64,000 bases of DNA from Pantoea sp. Mb-10 (GCF_021272205.1 NZ_JAJSDX010000010.1:58153-122152); one strand, 5' to 3'. Shown: positions 37,622 through 49,611, counted from the first letter of the stretch. Translations and numbers: made by a program. Notes: a model not told the origin generated them from the letters alone.

Positions 37622-38563
37622 TCAGGGAAGCGCGAGCGGAATACAGCTGCCGTGGCCGGCACTGCGCAGACGCTTGACGGTGCTGTCCGCGCTGCTGCGC
37701 TCTTTAAACGGACCAATGACCACGCGATTCCAGCCGCCGCCGGTGGTGATACGGCTTTCAAAGCCCTCGAACGCCAGGCCTGCGCGCACCGATTCCGCTT
37801 GATCGGTGCCTTTGAACGACCCGCACTGCACCATCCAGCGCTGTGACGAGGCTTTCTCTTCCGGTTTTGCCTTGGCCGTTTCCTGCGGTTTTGGCTGCGG
37901 CGTCGGTTCGCGGGTAATCGGCGCAGCTTGCTGCTGGCGCTGTTGCTGCTGTTGCTGCTGTTGGCGCTGCTGCTGCATCTGCTGTTGATGCTGAGCCTGC
38001 TGCTGCTGCTGTTGTTGCAGCTGCTGCTGTTGTTGCAGCTGCTGCTGGTGTTGGACTTGCTGCTGCCGGAGCTGCTGCTGCGCCTGTTGCTGACGCTGCA
38101 GCGTTTGCTGACGCTGCGCCGGCGTTTGCTCGTTCCACGGCACTTCATTCAGCTGGGTAGGCTGCTGACGCATATCCGCCTGCATCTGCTCAAGCAATTG
38201 GCGTTGCTCGTCCGTGAGCTGGGTCTGAGATTGCACCTCGCCGCCGGCGGACGGTTCTGTCGGCGACGGCACGGTGATCTGCCGATTTTCCAGCTCTTTA
38301 ATATACTTCCAGCGCTCTTCCGGCTTGGGCGGAAGCCCATTGCCGTTGGCTTTATGATTCGGAATGATCGGCGTCTCTTCTTTTTTATGATGGGAGATGA
38401 ACCATAAACCACCGGCAAAGGTGACCAGTACGGCCGCGGCCAGTACGATCATGAGTTTTGATGTGCCTGAGCTGCCTTTGCTTTTTTTGCTACGGCCAGC
38501 TGTGGCTTTTTTGCGACGCGTCCCTGTTGAACGCCCGCGGCCTACATAATCTCTCTGTGCCAC
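37622..38563 (-). CDS. ftsN: Cell division protein FtsN
   Basis: Bitopic inner-membrane protein that triggers septal peptidoglycan synthesis. Parts in order: a basic cytoplasmic tail (1-36), a membrane segment (LMIVLAAAVLVTFAGGLWFI, 37-56), the essential region near PPKPEERWKYIKELENRQI (78-96), a Gln-rich linker, and a C-terminal SPOR domain (241-313) with the disulfide cysteines C247 and C307. The start is GTG, as in E. coli. Residues 150-212 are about three-quarters glutamine, encoded mostly by CAG, a striking low-complexity expansion of the usual linker. Confidence 0.95.
   Translation of the reverse strand: MAQRDYVGRGRSTGTRRKKATAGRSKKSKGSSGTSKLMIVLAAAVLVTFAGGLWFISHHKKEETPIIPNHKANGNGLPPKPEERWKYIKELENRQITVPSPTEPSAGGEVQSQTQLTDEQRQLLEQMQADMRQQPTQLNEVPWNEQTPAQRQQTLQRQQQAQQQLRQQQVQHQQQLQQQQQLQQQQQQQAQHQQQMQQQRQQQQQQQQRQQQAAPITREPTPQPKPQETAKAKPEEKASSQRWMVQCGSFKGTDQAESVRAGLAFEGFESRITTGGGWNRVVIGPFKERSSADSTVKRLRSAGHGSCIPLALP
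37928..38116 (-). repeat. Glutamine-codon (CAG/CTG) low-complexity tract in ftsN
   Basis: Codons 150-212 of ftsN encode about 47 Gln in 63 residues, with the longest uninterrupted runs being 8 and 7. The other residues are Leu, Arg, His, Ala and Met. The DNA on the plus strand is a run of CTG/TTG triplets. The same bases read in other frames give apparent poly-Leu and poly-Ala ORFs that are not genes. Confidence 0.9.
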
Positions 38564-38775
38564 TCTCGTTCTAATACCCTTTAAAAAATGCCAGCGGGCG
38601 TAACCCGAAAAATAGACGCTGCGGCGTGCTCAGCCGTGGCGTAAAGAAGGATGACGGGGTCAATATGCAGTTAGCTACCTGCCCGGCAACGGAATGCGTC
38701 ATGTTACTCAAGGGCTGGAACTTTGACCAGCAGAGTCTGCCTTCAGAATCTGCTGAAAAATGACTGACAATCGCC

Positions 38776-39813
38776 TTAATTTTCACGTTTTAGCGCGGGC
38801 GCCGTGCTGCCACGAATGCGCAGTTCGGCATCAAGCAGGCGAGAGCCATTATTAACGCGCTTGCCGTGTAATTCGTCCAGCAGCAGCAGCATCGCTTCGC
38901 GGCCAATAGCAAAACGCGGCTGCGCCACGGTGGTCAGTGGGGGATCGTAATATTGCGCCAGTTCGATATCGTCAAAGCCGACTACGGAGAGATCGTCCGG
39001 TACGCGCATCCCCAGTTTTCGCGCCTGATTAATGGCCCCGAGCGCCATTAAGTCGCTGTGACAGAAAAGTGCCTTAGGCGGCTTTGGCAGCGCCATGAGC
39101 TTTTTCAACGCGCTGGCGCCGGCTTCGAAGGTAAAATCCCCGTGTACAATCAGCGTAGGATCGATGGCAATGTTGCTGCGGCGCAGCGCCTGAATGTAGC
39201 CCTGCAGGCGGTACTGACTCAGCGGAATGCGCTCAGGCCCGGTGATACAGGCGATCTGGCGATGACCAAGCTGCAATAAATGATTCACTGCTTCAAACGC
39301 CGCCGTGAGGTTATCAATGTGCACCGTAGGTAACGCCATTTCAGGGGCGAACTCGTTACCCATCACCATGGGCGGTAAATTACGCTGTTCGTCGATACCG
39401 GCGTCAAACGGCAGCTGTGATCCCAGCAACACCATGCCGTCAATTTGGCGCGTGAGCATCAAATTGAGAAACGTCTTTTCTTGCTGATCCTGATGGGCGC
39501 AGTCGCCAATCAGCACCAGGTAGCCCGCCTGCGCAGCAGTCACCTCTACACCACGAATGATTTCACTGAAAAACGGATCGCAGATGTCCGGCACGATAAC
39601 CAGAATGGTTTGGGTTTCGCTGCGTCTGGCATTGCGCGCCAGGCCGTTTGGTGCATAACCCACGGCGAGCACCGCCTGCTCGACTTTCTGTCGGGTGGCC
39701 GCCGAGACTTTTTCTGGATTCATCAGCGCACGAGAAACGGTGGCGGTGGAGACGCCCGCGTGCTCGGCCACATCCTTCATGGTGGCGGCGGTTGAGGGTT
39801 GCTTCTGGTCCAA
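38776..39813 (-). CDS. cytR: Transcriptional repressor CytR
   Basis: LacI-family repressor of nucleoside uptake and catabolism genes, acting with CRP and relieved by cytidine. The helix-turn-helix is ATMKDVAEHAGVSTATVSRALMNPEKVS at the N-terminus, and the ligand-binding core includes ILVIVPDICDPFFSEIIRG. The start is TTG at 39813: AGGAG lies 7 bases upstream and the product (345 residues) begins near the E. coli start. The longer frame to 39951 is not supported. Order priA-cytR-ftsN-hslVU is as in E. coli. Confidence 0.94.
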   Translation of the reverse strand: MDQKQPSTAATMKDVAEHAGVSTATVSRALMNPEKVSAATRQKVEQAVLAVGYAPNGLARNARRSETQTILVIVPDICDPFFSEIIRGVEVTAAQAGYLVLIGDCAHQDQQEKTFLNLMLTRQIDGMVLLGSQLPFDAGIDEQRNLPPMVMGNEFAPEMALPTVHIDNLTAAFEAVNHLLQLGHRQIACITGPERIPLSQYRLQGYIQALRRSNIAIDPTLIVHGDFTFEAGASALKKLMALPKPPKALFCHSDLMALGAINQARKLGMRVPDDLSVVGFDDIELAQYYDPPLTTVAQPRFAIGREAMLLLLDELHGKRVNNGSRLLDAELRIRGSTAPALKREN

Positions 39814-39853
39814 CGTATCACTCCTGACGCGGTACAGCGCATGGGTTATCGAG

Positions 39854-39877
39854 AAACCCCCCGGCCTCTTGCCGGGG
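39854..39877 (-). terminator. Putative priA terminator
   Basis: CCCCGGC (39859-39865), loop CTCTT, GCCGGGG (39871-39877). On the minus strand the stem is followed by GGTTTCTC, a short T-run. It lies in the priA-cytR gap. Confidence 0.45.
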
Positions 39878-39982
39878 AGGGCACTATTGTTAACCCAACG
39901 TCGGGTGAGGTTGTTACTTAATTTGCATAAAAAGTGTGACAAAAGTGGCATTTTTGGAACTGGCTCACAGGTGCCGATCCGC

Positions 39983-42202
<2,220 letters not shown>

Positions 42203-42259
42203 TCATAAGGAGAAGTAGTGTACACGCTGGAATCGCCAGCGGGTATGCATTGCCGCTAT

Positions 42260-42288
42260 TTGCCAGAAGCGGTTATTTTCTGTATACT
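42260..42288 (+). promoter_or_regulatory. rpmE promoter
   Basis: TTGCCA at 42260-42265, a 17-base spacer, and TATACT at 42283-42288. This is a near-consensus sigma-70 promoter about 115 bases before the rpmE ATG. Confidence 0.75.
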
Positions 42289-42294
42289 ATGCCG

Positions 42295-42402
42295 CCTTTG
42301 ATGAGATGGCTCGTCAAAGATACACTTAATTTTTAACCGCGTGTGGTGCTGTGCAGGTTCGCCTGGCACGGAGAGCGACACGGCCTTTTATGAGGTTCTC
42401 CC
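42295..42402 (+). promoter_or_regulatory. rpmE leader, candidate L31 autoregulatory element
   Basis: The leader is about 108 bases long, which is long for a single-gene mRNA. It can form hairpins, for example GATGAG with CTCGTC near 42300-42316 and a GC-rich one around 42350-42375. L31 is known to repress its own translation through the leader in E. coli. This assignment rests on position and length, not on a checked structure. Confidence 0.45.
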
Positions 42403-42618
42403 ATGAAACAAGGTATTCACCCGAAATACGAAGCTGTGACCATCACCTGCTCTTGCGGTAACGTGATCAACACCCGTTCTACCATGACCGGTACGCTGAA
42501 CCTGGACGTGTGCGGCAAATGCCACCCGTTCTACACCGGTAAGCAGCGTGTTGTTGACTCCGGTGGTCGTGTTGATCGCTTCAACAAGCGTTTCAGCATC
42601 CCGGGCAGCAAGAAATAA
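42403..42618 (+). CDS. rpmE: 50S ribosomal protein L31
   Basis: Zinc-containing L31 that bridges the 50S and 30S subunits. The 71-residue protein has the four zinc cysteines C16, C18, C37 and C40 (TCSCGN and [12 protein letters not shown]), so it is the zinc-binding form rather than the YkgM type. The basic tail [13 protein letters not shown] is typical. It is monocistronic, with a good promoter, a long leader and a bidirectional terminator shared with metJ. Confidence 0.97.
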   Translation: MKQGIHPKYEAVTITCSCGNVINTRSTMTGTLNLDVCGKCHPFYTGKQRVVDSGGRVDRFNKRFSIPGSKK

Positions 42619-42654
42619 GATTTTTTGCCGTCGAATCACTTTGATTCGGAAGCA

Positions 42655-42687
42655 TGAAAAAACCCAGCCTCGGCTGGGTTTTTTTAT
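42655..42687. terminator. Bidirectional terminator of rpmE and metJ
   Basis: AACCCAGC (42661-42668), loop CTCG, GCTGGGTT (42673-42680), with an A-run before and a T-run after. It gives a T-tail in both directions between convergent rpmE and metJ. Confidence 0.88.
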
Positions 42688-42695
42688 TTCTGCAC

Positions 42696-43013
42696 TCAGT
42701 ATTCCCAGGTATCCGGATCAATGCCCATTTCGCGCATGATCTGTTTCGCCTCTTCTGGGATTTCATCACTGCGCTCTTTACGCAAATCTACGTCATCCGG
42801 TAAAGGTTGCCCGGTGAAGGCGTGCAAAAAGGCTTCACACAGTAGCTCGCTGTTGGTGGCGTGGCGCAGGTTATTGACCTGACGGCGCGTGCGCTCATCC
42901 GTTAAAATTTTAAGAACCTTCAGCGGGATAGAGACGGTTATTTTCTTAACCTGCTCGCTCTTTTTACCGTGTTCAGCGTAAGGGCTGATATATTCGCCAT
43001 TCCATTCAGCCAT
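42696..43013 (-). CDS. metJ: Met regulon repressor MetJ
   Basis: Ribbon-helix-helix repressor that binds met boxes with S-adenosylmethionine as corepressor. The 105-residue protein is nearly identical in layout to E. coli Met[22 protein letters not shown], the DNA-contacting beta-strand [13 protein letters not shown], then [32 protein letters not shown]. It is divergent from metB, whose control region carries tandem met boxes. Confidence 0.97.
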   Translation of the reverse strand: MAEWNGEYISPYAEHGKKSEQVKKITVSIPLKVLKILTDERTRRQVNNLRHATNSELLCEAFLHAFTGQPLPDDVDLRKERSDEIPEEAKQIMREMGIDPDTWEY

Positions 43014-43200
43014 GGGTTACCTTAATCAATAAAAGTTGAATATGGGGAAATCCGTTGATTGTGCCCGCTTTTTCGATGCCTGACCGCTCATACTGCCGGT
43101 TTTATGCTTGCGCGGCGCTTGTCGCAACAAAGCGCGCTGAACACCAGGCGATGACGCGTGATTTTAGCGGTTATTGCCCCGATGCTCAATCTATACGCAA

Positions 43201-43232
43201 AGACATTTAGATGTCCAGATGTATTGACGTCC
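43201..43232. promoter_or_regulatory. Four tandem met boxes (MetJ operator)
   Basis: Four adjacent 8-base units AGACATTT, AGATGTCC, AGATGTAT and TGACGTCC at 43201-43232 match the met-box consensus AGACGTCT to differing degrees. They sit 57 bases before metB, in the metJ-metB gap, and should repress both directions when bound by MetJ with S-adenosylmethionine. Confidence 0.88.
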
Positions 43233-43288
43233 GTGGTCGGGATGTTATCCTGATGTTTCATTTTTACACTTCAGGAACAGCGACCACC

Positions 43289-44449
43289 ATGACGCGTAAA
43301 CAGGCCACCATCGCGGTACGCAGCGGTTTAAATGATGACGAGCAGTATGGCTGCGTTGTCCCACCGATTCATCTCTCCAGCACCTATAACTTCCTCGATT
43401 TCAATGAACCGCGCGCGCATGATTATTCGCGCCGCGGCAATCCAACGCGCGATGTGGTACAGCGTGCGCTGGCAGAGCTGGAAGGTGGCGCAGGCGCGGT
43501 GCTGACCAATACCGGTATGTCCGCGATCCACCTTGTGACCACGGTGTTTCTGAAGCCAGGCGATCTGCTGGTGGCGCCGCACGACTGTTACGGCGGTAGC
43601 TATCGCCTGTTTGACAGCCTGAGCAAGCGCGGCGCGTACCGGGTCAAGTTCGTTGACCAGGGCGATAAACAGGCGCTGGACGCGGCGCTGGCGGAAAAGC
43701 CGAAGCTAGTGCTGGTAGAAAGCCCAAGCAACCCGCTGCTGCGCGTGGTGGATATTGCCGCCATTTGCCAGGCTGCGCGCGAGGCGGGCGCGGTGAGCGT
43801 GGTGGATAACACTTTCCTGAGCCCGGCCCTGCAGAATCCCCTGGCGCTGGGTGCCGATCTGGTGCTGCACTCCTGTACTAAATACCTCAATGGCCACTCT
43901 GACGTGGTCGCGGGCACTGTTATCGCCAAAGATCCGGCGGTGGCCACCGAACTTGCCTGGTGGGCGAACAATATCGGGGTTACCGGCGCGGCCTTTGACA
44001 GCTATTTACTGCTGCGCGGTCTGCGTACGCTGGCGCCGCGCATGGCGGCAGCGCAGCGCAACGCGCTGGCGATTGTTGATTACCTGCGCCAGCAACCGCT
44101 GGTGAAAAAGCTGTATCATCCATCTTTGCCGGAAAATGCTGGTCATGAGGTTGCGGTACGTCAACAGCGCGGTTTTGGTGCCATGTTAAGTTTTGAACTG
44201 GACGCCGATGAGGCGCGCCTGCGCCGGTTCCTGAAAGCGCTCCAGCTGTTTACGCTGGCAGAGTCGCTGGGCGGCGTGGAAAGCCTGATTTCGCACACCG
44301 CCACCATGACCCACGCGGGCATGTCGGCAGAAGCCCGGGCGGCAGCGGGCATTTCTGACACGCTGCTGCGTGTTTCTGTGGGTATAGAAGATCACGAAGA
44401 TTTAATCGCCGACCTGGATAATGCATTCCGGATCGCAGCCGAGGAATAA
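43289..44449 (+). CDS. metB: Cystathionine gamma-synthase
   Basis: PLP enzyme joining O-succinylhomoserine and cysteine to cystathionine in methionine synthesis. The 386-residue protein has the Cys/Met-metabolism signature DLVLHSCTKYLNGHSDVVAG with the PLP lysine, and SRRGNPTRDVVQRALAELEGG near the N-terminus. ATG at 43289 is chosen because MTRKQATIAVRSGL is the family start; the frame upstream runs through the met boxes. metL begins 2 bases after its stop. Confidence 0.97.
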   Translation: MTRKQATIAVRSGLNDDEQYGCVVPPIHLSSTYNFLDFNEPRAHDYSRRGNPTRDVVQRALAELEGGAGAVLTNTGMSAIHLVTTVFLKPGDLLVAPHDCYGGSYRLFDSLSKRGAYRVKFVDQGDKQALDAALAEKPKLVLVESPSNPLLRVVDIAAICQAAREAGAVSVVDNTFLSPALQNPLALGADLVLHSCTKYLNGHSDVVAGTVIAKDPAVATELAWWANNIGVTGAAFDSYLLLRGLRTLAPRMAAAQRNALAIVDYLRQQPLVKKLYHPSLPENAGHEVAVRQQRGFGAMLSFELDADEARLRRFLKALQLFTLAESLGGVESLISHTATMTHAGMSAEARAAAGISDTLLRVSVGIEDHEDLIADLDNAFRIAAEE

Positions 44450-44451
44450 CC

Positions 44452-46884
44452 ATGACGATTTCAGCAGGCGCGGGAACGCCGATCAAGCAGTTGCACAAAT
44501 TTGGTGGCAGTAGTCTGGCGGACGCACGCTGTTACCAGCGCGTCGCCAGCATTATGGCGGATTACAGCCAGCCGGGTGATTTGATGGTGGTGTCTGCGGC
44601 GGGCAGCACCACGAATCAGCTGATTAGCTGGCTCAAGCTGAGCCAGAGCGACCGGCTCTCCGCCCACCAGGTGCAACAGGCTTTACGACGTTATCACAGC
44701 GAGCTGATTGCTGCGCTGCTGCCTGCTGAGCTGGCTGAAACCCTCACCACCGCGTTTATCCGCGATCTGGAACGTCTGGCGGCGCTGCTGGACGGCACCC
44801 TCACCGACGCGATATATGCTGAGGTGGTCGGGCACGGGGAAATTTGGTCCGCACGTCTGATGGCGGCGGTGCTGGCGCAGCGCGATCTGGATGCCGCATG
44901 GCTGGACGCGCGTGACTTTTTACGCGCGGAACGCGCGGCCCAGCCGCAGGTTGACGAAGGCAAATCCTGGCCGCTGTTGCAGGCGCTGCTGGCGCAGCAT
45001 CCGCATCGGCGTCTGGTAGTGACCGGCTTTATCAGCCGCAATGACGCAGGCGAAACCGTGCTGCTTGGCCGCAACGGTTCTGACTACTCGGCTACGCAGA
45101 TAGGCGCCCTGGCGGGCGTGGGGCGCGTGACGATCTGGAGTGACGTCGCCGGGGTTTACAGCGCCGATCCGCGCAAAGTATCTGATGCCTGTCTGCTGCC
45201 GCTGCTGCGTCTGGATGAAGCCAGCGAGCTGGCGCGTCTCGCCGCACCGGTGCTGCATACGCGCACCTTACAGCCGGTGTCCAATAGCGATATCGATTTG
45301 CAGCTGCGCTGTAGCTACCAGCCGGAGCAGGGCTCAACGCGTATTGAGCGCGTACTGGCTTCGGGTACCGGCGCACGTATTGTCACCAGCCATGATGATG
45401 TTTGCCTGGTGGAGATTCAGATCCCCGACAATCACGATTTTAAAACCCAGCAGAAAGAGATCGATCTCCTGCTGAAGCGTGCTCAGCTGCGCCCGCTGGC
45501 CATGGGGATTCATCCCGATCGCCGTCTGCTGCAGCTCTGCTATACCTCCGAGGTGGTGGACAGCGCCTTCACGCTGCTGCAGGACGCCGCCATTCCTGGC
45601 CATTTGCAACTGCGCGAAGGGCTCGCGCTGGTGGCGCTGGTCGGTGCAGGCGTCACGCGTAACCCGCTGCACAGTCACCGTTTTTGGCAGCAAATTAACG
45701 ATCAGCCGGTTGAATTTGTCTGGCAGTCTGAAGATCACATCAGCATTGTTGCCGTGCTGCGCGTCGGGCCGACGCAACATCTGATTCAGGGATTGCACCA
45801 GTCGCTGTTTCGCGCCGAGAAGCGCATTGGTTTAATGCTGTTTGGTAAAGGCAATATTGGCTCGCGCTGGCTGGAGCTGTTTGCCCGTGAGCAAGAGACG
45901 CTTTCCGCGCGTACCGGCTTTGAGTTTGTGCTGGCTGGCGTGGTCGATAGCCGGCGCAGCCTGTTAAGCGAAACGGGACTCGACGCTAGCCGGGCGCTGG
46001 CGTTCTTTGATGATGAAGCCGTGGAGCGTGATGAAGAGTCGCTGTTCCTGTGGATGCGCGCCCATCCGTTTGATGATTTAGTGGTGCTGGATGTCACCGC
46101 CAGCGAGCCACTGGCGCAGCAGTATCTCGATTTTGCCAGCCACGGCTTTCACGTCATCAGCGCCAACAAAGTGGCCGGCGCGTCCAACAGTAAAAGCTGG
46201 CGGCAGGTACGTGATGCCTTCGCCAAAACCGGTCGCCACTGGCTCTACAACGCAACGGTGGGGGCAGGTTTACCGGTTAACCACACGGTGCGCGATTTAC
46301 GCGAGAGCGGCGACAGCATTCTTGCTATCAGCGGGATCTTCTCCGGCACGCTCTCCTGGCTGTTCCTGCAGTTTGACGGCACGGTGCCGTTCAGCGAGCT
46401 GGTGGATCAGGCGTGGCAGCAAGGCTTAACGGAGCCCGATCCGCGCGTGGATCTGTCGGGGCAGGATGTGATGCGCAAGCTGGTGATTCTGGCGCGCGAG
46501 GCGGGTTACGACATCGAGCCGGATCAGGTGCGCGTGGAGTCGCTGGTGCCCGCGGCGTGTAAAGAGGAATCGATTGACCACTTCTTTGAAAACGCCGATA
46601 CGCTTAACGATCAGATGCTACAGCGTCTGGAAGCCGCACAAGAGATGGGCCTGGTGCTGCGCTACGTGGCGCGCTTCGATGCCAACGGTAAAGCGCGCGT
46701 GGGCGTAGAGGCGGTGCGCCCGGAGCATCCGCTGGCGGCGCTGCTGCCGTGCGATAACGTGTTCGCGATTGAAAGCCGCTGGTATCGCGACAATCCGCTG
46801 GTGATTCGCGGGCCGGGCGCCGGCCGTGACGTCACCGCCGGTGCCATTCAATCGGATATCAATCGTCTCGCCCAGCTGCTGTAG
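44452..46884 (+). CDS. metL: Bifunctional aspartokinase II / homoserine dehydrogenase II
   Basis: Catalyses the first and third steps of the aspartate pathway to methionine. The N-terminal kinase (KFGGSSLADARCY, residues 1 to about 250) is followed by a linker region, and the C-terminal dehydrogenase starts at GLMLFGKGNIGSRWLELF and contains VISANKVAGA and PDPRVDLSGQDVMRKLVILARE. The 810 residues are normal. It forms an operon with metB. In E. coli metF lies nearby downstream; here a terminator and ppc follow directly. Confidence 0.96.
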   Translation: MTISAGAGTPIKQLHKFGGSSLADARCYQRVASIMADYSQPGDLMVVSAAGSTTNQLISWLKLSQSDRLSAHQVQQALRRYHSELIAALLPAELAETLTTAFIRDLERLAALLDGTLTDAIYAEVVGHGEIWSARLMAAVLAQRDLDAAWLDARDFLRAERAAQPQVDEGKSWPLLQALLAQHPHRRLVVTGFISRNDAGETVLLGRNGSDYSATQIGALAGVGRVTIWSDVAGVYSADPRKVSDACLLPLLRLDEASELARLAAPVLHTRTLQPVSNSDIDLQLRCSYQPEQGSTRIERVLASGTGARIVTSHDDVCLVEIQIPDNHDFKTQQKEIDLLLKRAQLRPLAMGIHPDRRLLQLCYTSEVVDSAFTLLQDAAIPGHLQLREGLALVALVGAGVTRNPLHSHRFWQQINDQPVEFVWQSEDHISIVAVLRVGPTQHLIQGLHQSLFRAEKRIGLMLFGKGNIGSRWLELFAREQETLSARTGFEFVLAGVVDSRRSLLSETGLDASRALAFFDDEAVERDEESLFLWMRAHPFDDLVVLDVTASEPLAQQYLDFASHGFHVISANKVAGASNSKSWRQVRDAFAKTGRHWLYNATVGAGLPVNHTVRDLRESGDSILAISGIFSGTLSWLFLQFDGTVPFSELVDQAWQQGLTEPDPRVDLSGQDVMRKLVILAREAGYDIEPDQVRVESLVPAACKEESIDHFFENADTLNDQMLQRLEAAQEMGLVLRYVARFDANGKARVGVEAVRPEHPLAALLPCDNVFAIESRWYRDNPLVIRGPGAGRDVTAGAIQSDINRLAQLL

Positions 46885-46913
46885 TTTGCCCGCCACGCAG
46901 GCCGCGGACGCAT

Positions 46914-46941
46914 AAAAAAAGGGGCCTAAGGGCCCCTTTTT
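46914..46941. terminator. Bidirectional terminator of metL and ppc
   Basis: An A-run, GGGGCC (46921-46926), loop TAAG, GGCCCC (46931-46936), then five T. It functions in both directions between convergent metL and ppc. Confidence 0.88.
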
Positions 46942-46959
46942 AATGGCAAACGCGGGAGC

Positions 46960-49611
46960 TTAACCGGTGTTGCGCATGCCGGCGGCCACGCCCGCAATGG
47001 TGACCATCAGGGCTTGCTCCACGCGCGGATCGGCTTCATCACCGCGTGCTTCCTGTTCGCGCGCACGGTGCAGCAGCTCCGCCTGCAGCACATTCAGCGG
47101 ATCGGTATAGACGTTGCGCAGCGCGATAGATTCCGCAATCCACGGCTGATCCGCCATCAGGTGCGCATCATTGGCAATGGTCAACACCGCTTTAATGTCG
47201 GCGTCCAGCTGGTCACGCAGCTGTTTGCCCAGCGGCCACAGGGATTTATCCACCAGGCGCTGATCGTAATATTCCGCCAGCCACAGATCGGCTTTCGAGA
47301 ACACCATCTCCAGCATGCCCAGGCGGGTCGCAAAGAACGGCCATTCGCGACACATCGTCTCCAGCTGATCGCGCTGGCCCTCATCCATGGCTTTTTGCAG
47401 CGCTGCCCCTGCGCCGAGCCAGGCGGGCAGCATCAGGCGGTTTTGCGTCCAGGCGAAAATCCACGGAATGGCGCGCAGCGACTCAACGCCGCCGGTTGGA
47501 CGACGTTTAGCCGGACGCGAGCCCAGCGGCAGTTTGCCCAGCTCTTGCTCTGGCGTTGCCGAGCGGAAGTAAGGCACAAAGTCAGGATTTTCGCGCACGT
47601 AGCCCCGGTACATCGCACACGAGTGCGCCGACAGACCGTTCATGATGGCCTGCCATTCGCGCTTGGGCTCCGGCGGCGGCATCAGGTTGGCTTCCAGAAT
47701 CGCGCCGGTGTAAAGCGACAGGCTGGCGATGGTGATCTCCGGCAGACCGTATTTGAAGCGGATCATTTCGCCCTGCTCGGTGACGCGCAGGCCGCCTTTC
47801 AGGCTGCCCGGCGGCTGTGACAGCAGCGCCGCATGCGCAGGTGCACCGCCGCGCCCAATCGAACCGCCGCGCCCGTGGAACAGCGTGAGGGTAATACCGG
47901 CCTGCTCACAGGTTTTAATCAGGGCATCCTGGGCTTGATACTGCGCCCAGCTGGCGGCCATCACGCCGGCATCTTTCGCCGAGTCGGAATAGCCAATCAT
48001 CACCATCTGCTTGCCGTTGATGAATCCGCGATACCAGTCGATGTTCAGCAGCTGGCGCATCACATCATTGGCATTGTTGAGGTCATCCAGCGTTTCAAAC
48101 AGCGGGGCTACCGGCATGGCGTAAGGGATACCGGCTTCTTTTAACAGCAAATGCACGGCCAGCACGTCAGACGGCGTTTTTGCCATGGAGATGACATAGG
48201 CTGCGATTGAGCCCTGCGGCGCTTCCGCCGCCACTTTACAGGTCTCCAGCACTTCACGGGTATTGTCGCTGGGTTGCCACTGATGCGGCAGCAAAGGGCG
48301 CTTGGAGTTGAGTTCACGGATCAGGAACGCCTGCTTATCGGCTTCGGACCAGCTTTCATAGTCGCCCAAGCCTAAATAGCGCGTGACTTCCGCAATGGCT
48401 TCGGTATGGCGCGTGCTCTCCTGGCGAATATCAATACGCACCAGCGGCACGCCGAAGCACTTCACGCGGCGCAGCGTATCCAACAGCTGGCCGTTGGCGA
48501 TAATGCCCATGCCGCACTGCTGTAAGGATTGGTAGATGGCGTACAACGGCTCCCACAGCTGATCGTTGGAGACCAGCAGGTCGTCCGGTTTCGGCAGGCG
48601 CTCGCCTTTCAAGCGGCGCTCAAGATAAGTTTGCGTCGTCATCAGCTGATGGCGCAGACCTTTTAAGATCATGCGGTACGGCTCTAGCGCCTCGGCGTCG
48701 CCGCACAGCACCCGCACCTCGTCGTTGCACTCCGCCATAGAGAGCTCAGAGATCAGCACGCCAATGTCGCGCAGGAACAGGTCGGCGGCCTTCCAGCGGC
48801 TTAGCTGCATCACGTGGCGCGTAATGGGGGCCGTGACGTTGGGGTTGCCGTCGCGATCGCCGCCCATCCACGACGTGAACGTCACCGGTACAAAATCCAC
48901 CGGCAGCGTGATGCCAAAGGTCTCTTCCACCTGTTCATTAAGCTCACGCAGAAATGCCGGTACGCCTTGCCACAGGCTGTTTTCCACCACCGCGAAGCCC
49001 CATTTGGCTTCATCAACCGGCGTTGGGCGATATTTACGAATTTCATCGGTGTGCCACGCCTGGGCGACCAGCTGGCGCAGACGACGCATCACCTGATTGC
49101 GCTCATACTCGCTAATGTCGGTATGGTCGAGCTGTTGCAGGCAGCTGTTCACCTCGCCCAGCATATGAATCAGCGTGCGGCGCGTGATTTCCGTTGGGTG
49201 TGCGGTCAGCACCAGCTCCAGCGACAGATCTTCAATCGCCGCGCGAATCGCGCTTTCGCTGATCGCTTTTTGCTGCTGCAAACGCGCAAAAGTTTTCTTC
49301 AATAATTCAGGGTGGTTGGCGCCGTCGCCGCTGCGTGAAATGGTCTGGTACTGCTCCGCGACGTTGGTGAGATTCAGGAACTGGCTAAATGCGCGTGCGA
49401 CGGGTAAAAGCTCGTCGTTAGAGAGGTTTTGCAGCGTGTTCAGCAGTTCCTTACGATGAGTGTCATTGCCTGCGCGGGATGACTTGGAGAGTTTACGGAT
49501 GGTTTCCACCCGGTCGAGGATGTTCTCTCCCAGCGCATCCTTAATCGTATCCCCGAGCAGTTTGCCGAGCATACTGACATTACTTCGCATAGCGGAATAT
49601 TGTTCGTTCAT
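46960..49611 (-). CDS. ppc: Phosphoenolpyruvate carboxylase
   Basis: Anaplerotic enzyme making oxaloacetate from PEP and bicarbonate; a tetramer activated by acetyl-CoA and inhibited by aspartate. The 883 residues equal the E. coli enzyme. The catalytic histidine is in [26 protein letters not shown] and [13 protein letters not shown] form the PEP site, and the C-terminus ends in RNTG, part of the aspartate site. It is transcribed alone, convergent with metL. Confidence 0.97.
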   Translation of the reverse strand: MNEQYSAMRSNVSMLGKLLGDTIKDALGENILDRVETIRKLSKSSRAGNDTHRKELLNTLQNLSNDELLPVARAFSQFLNLTNVAEQYQTISRSGDGANHPELLKKTFARLQQQKAISESAIRAAIEDLSLELVLTAHPTEITRRTLIHMLGEVNSCLQQLDHTDISEYERNQVMRRLRQLVAQAWHTDEIRKYRPTPVDEAKWGFAVVENSLWQGVPAFLRELNEQVEETFGITLPVDFVPVTFTSWMGGDRDGNPNVTAPITRHVMQLSRWKAADLFLRDIGVLISELSMAECNDEVRVLCGDAEALEPYRMILKGLRHQLMTTQTYLERRLKGERLPKPDDLLVSNDQLWEPLYAIYQSLQQCGMGIIANGQLLDTLRRVKCFGVPLVRIDIRQESTRHTEAIAEVTRYLGLGDYESWSEADKQAFLIRELNSKRPLLPHQWQPSDNTREVLETCKVAAEAPQGSIAAYVISMAKTPSDVLAVHLLLKEAGIPYAMPVAPLFETLDDLNNANDVMRQLLNIDWYRGFINGKQMVMIGYSDSAKDAGVMAASWAQYQAQDALIKTCEQAGITLTLFHGRGGSIGRGGAPAHAALLSQPPGSLKGGLRVTEQGEMIRFKYGLPEITIASLSLYTGAILEANLMPPPEPKREWQAIMNGLSAHSCAMYRGYVRENPDFVPYFRSATPEQELGKLPLGSRPAKRRPTGGVESLRAIPWIFAWTQNRLMLPAWLGAGAALQKAMDEGQRDQLETMCREWPFFATRLGMLEMVFSKADLWLAEYYDQRLVDKSLWPLGKQLRDQLDADIKAVLTIANDAHLMADQPWIAESIALRNVYTDPLNVLQAELLHRAREQEARGDEADPRVEQALMVTIAGVAAGMRNTG

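Noticed and set aside
37928..38407. Plus-strand poly-Leu ORF and minus-strand poly-Ala and Ser-rich ORFs over ftsN
   Set aside because: They are other-frame readings of the CAG/CTG tract and have no start signals; ftsN explains the DNA.
38728..38755. CAGCAGA/TCTGCTG inverted repeat after cytR as a terminator
   Set aside because: The T-run lies on the wrong side for the minus-strand transcript, and the stem is interrupted.
47014..47820. 268-codon plus-strand ORF antisense to ppc
   Set aside because: It lies wholly inside a highly conserved gene, has an Arg/His/Gln-rich shadow composition and no ribosome site.
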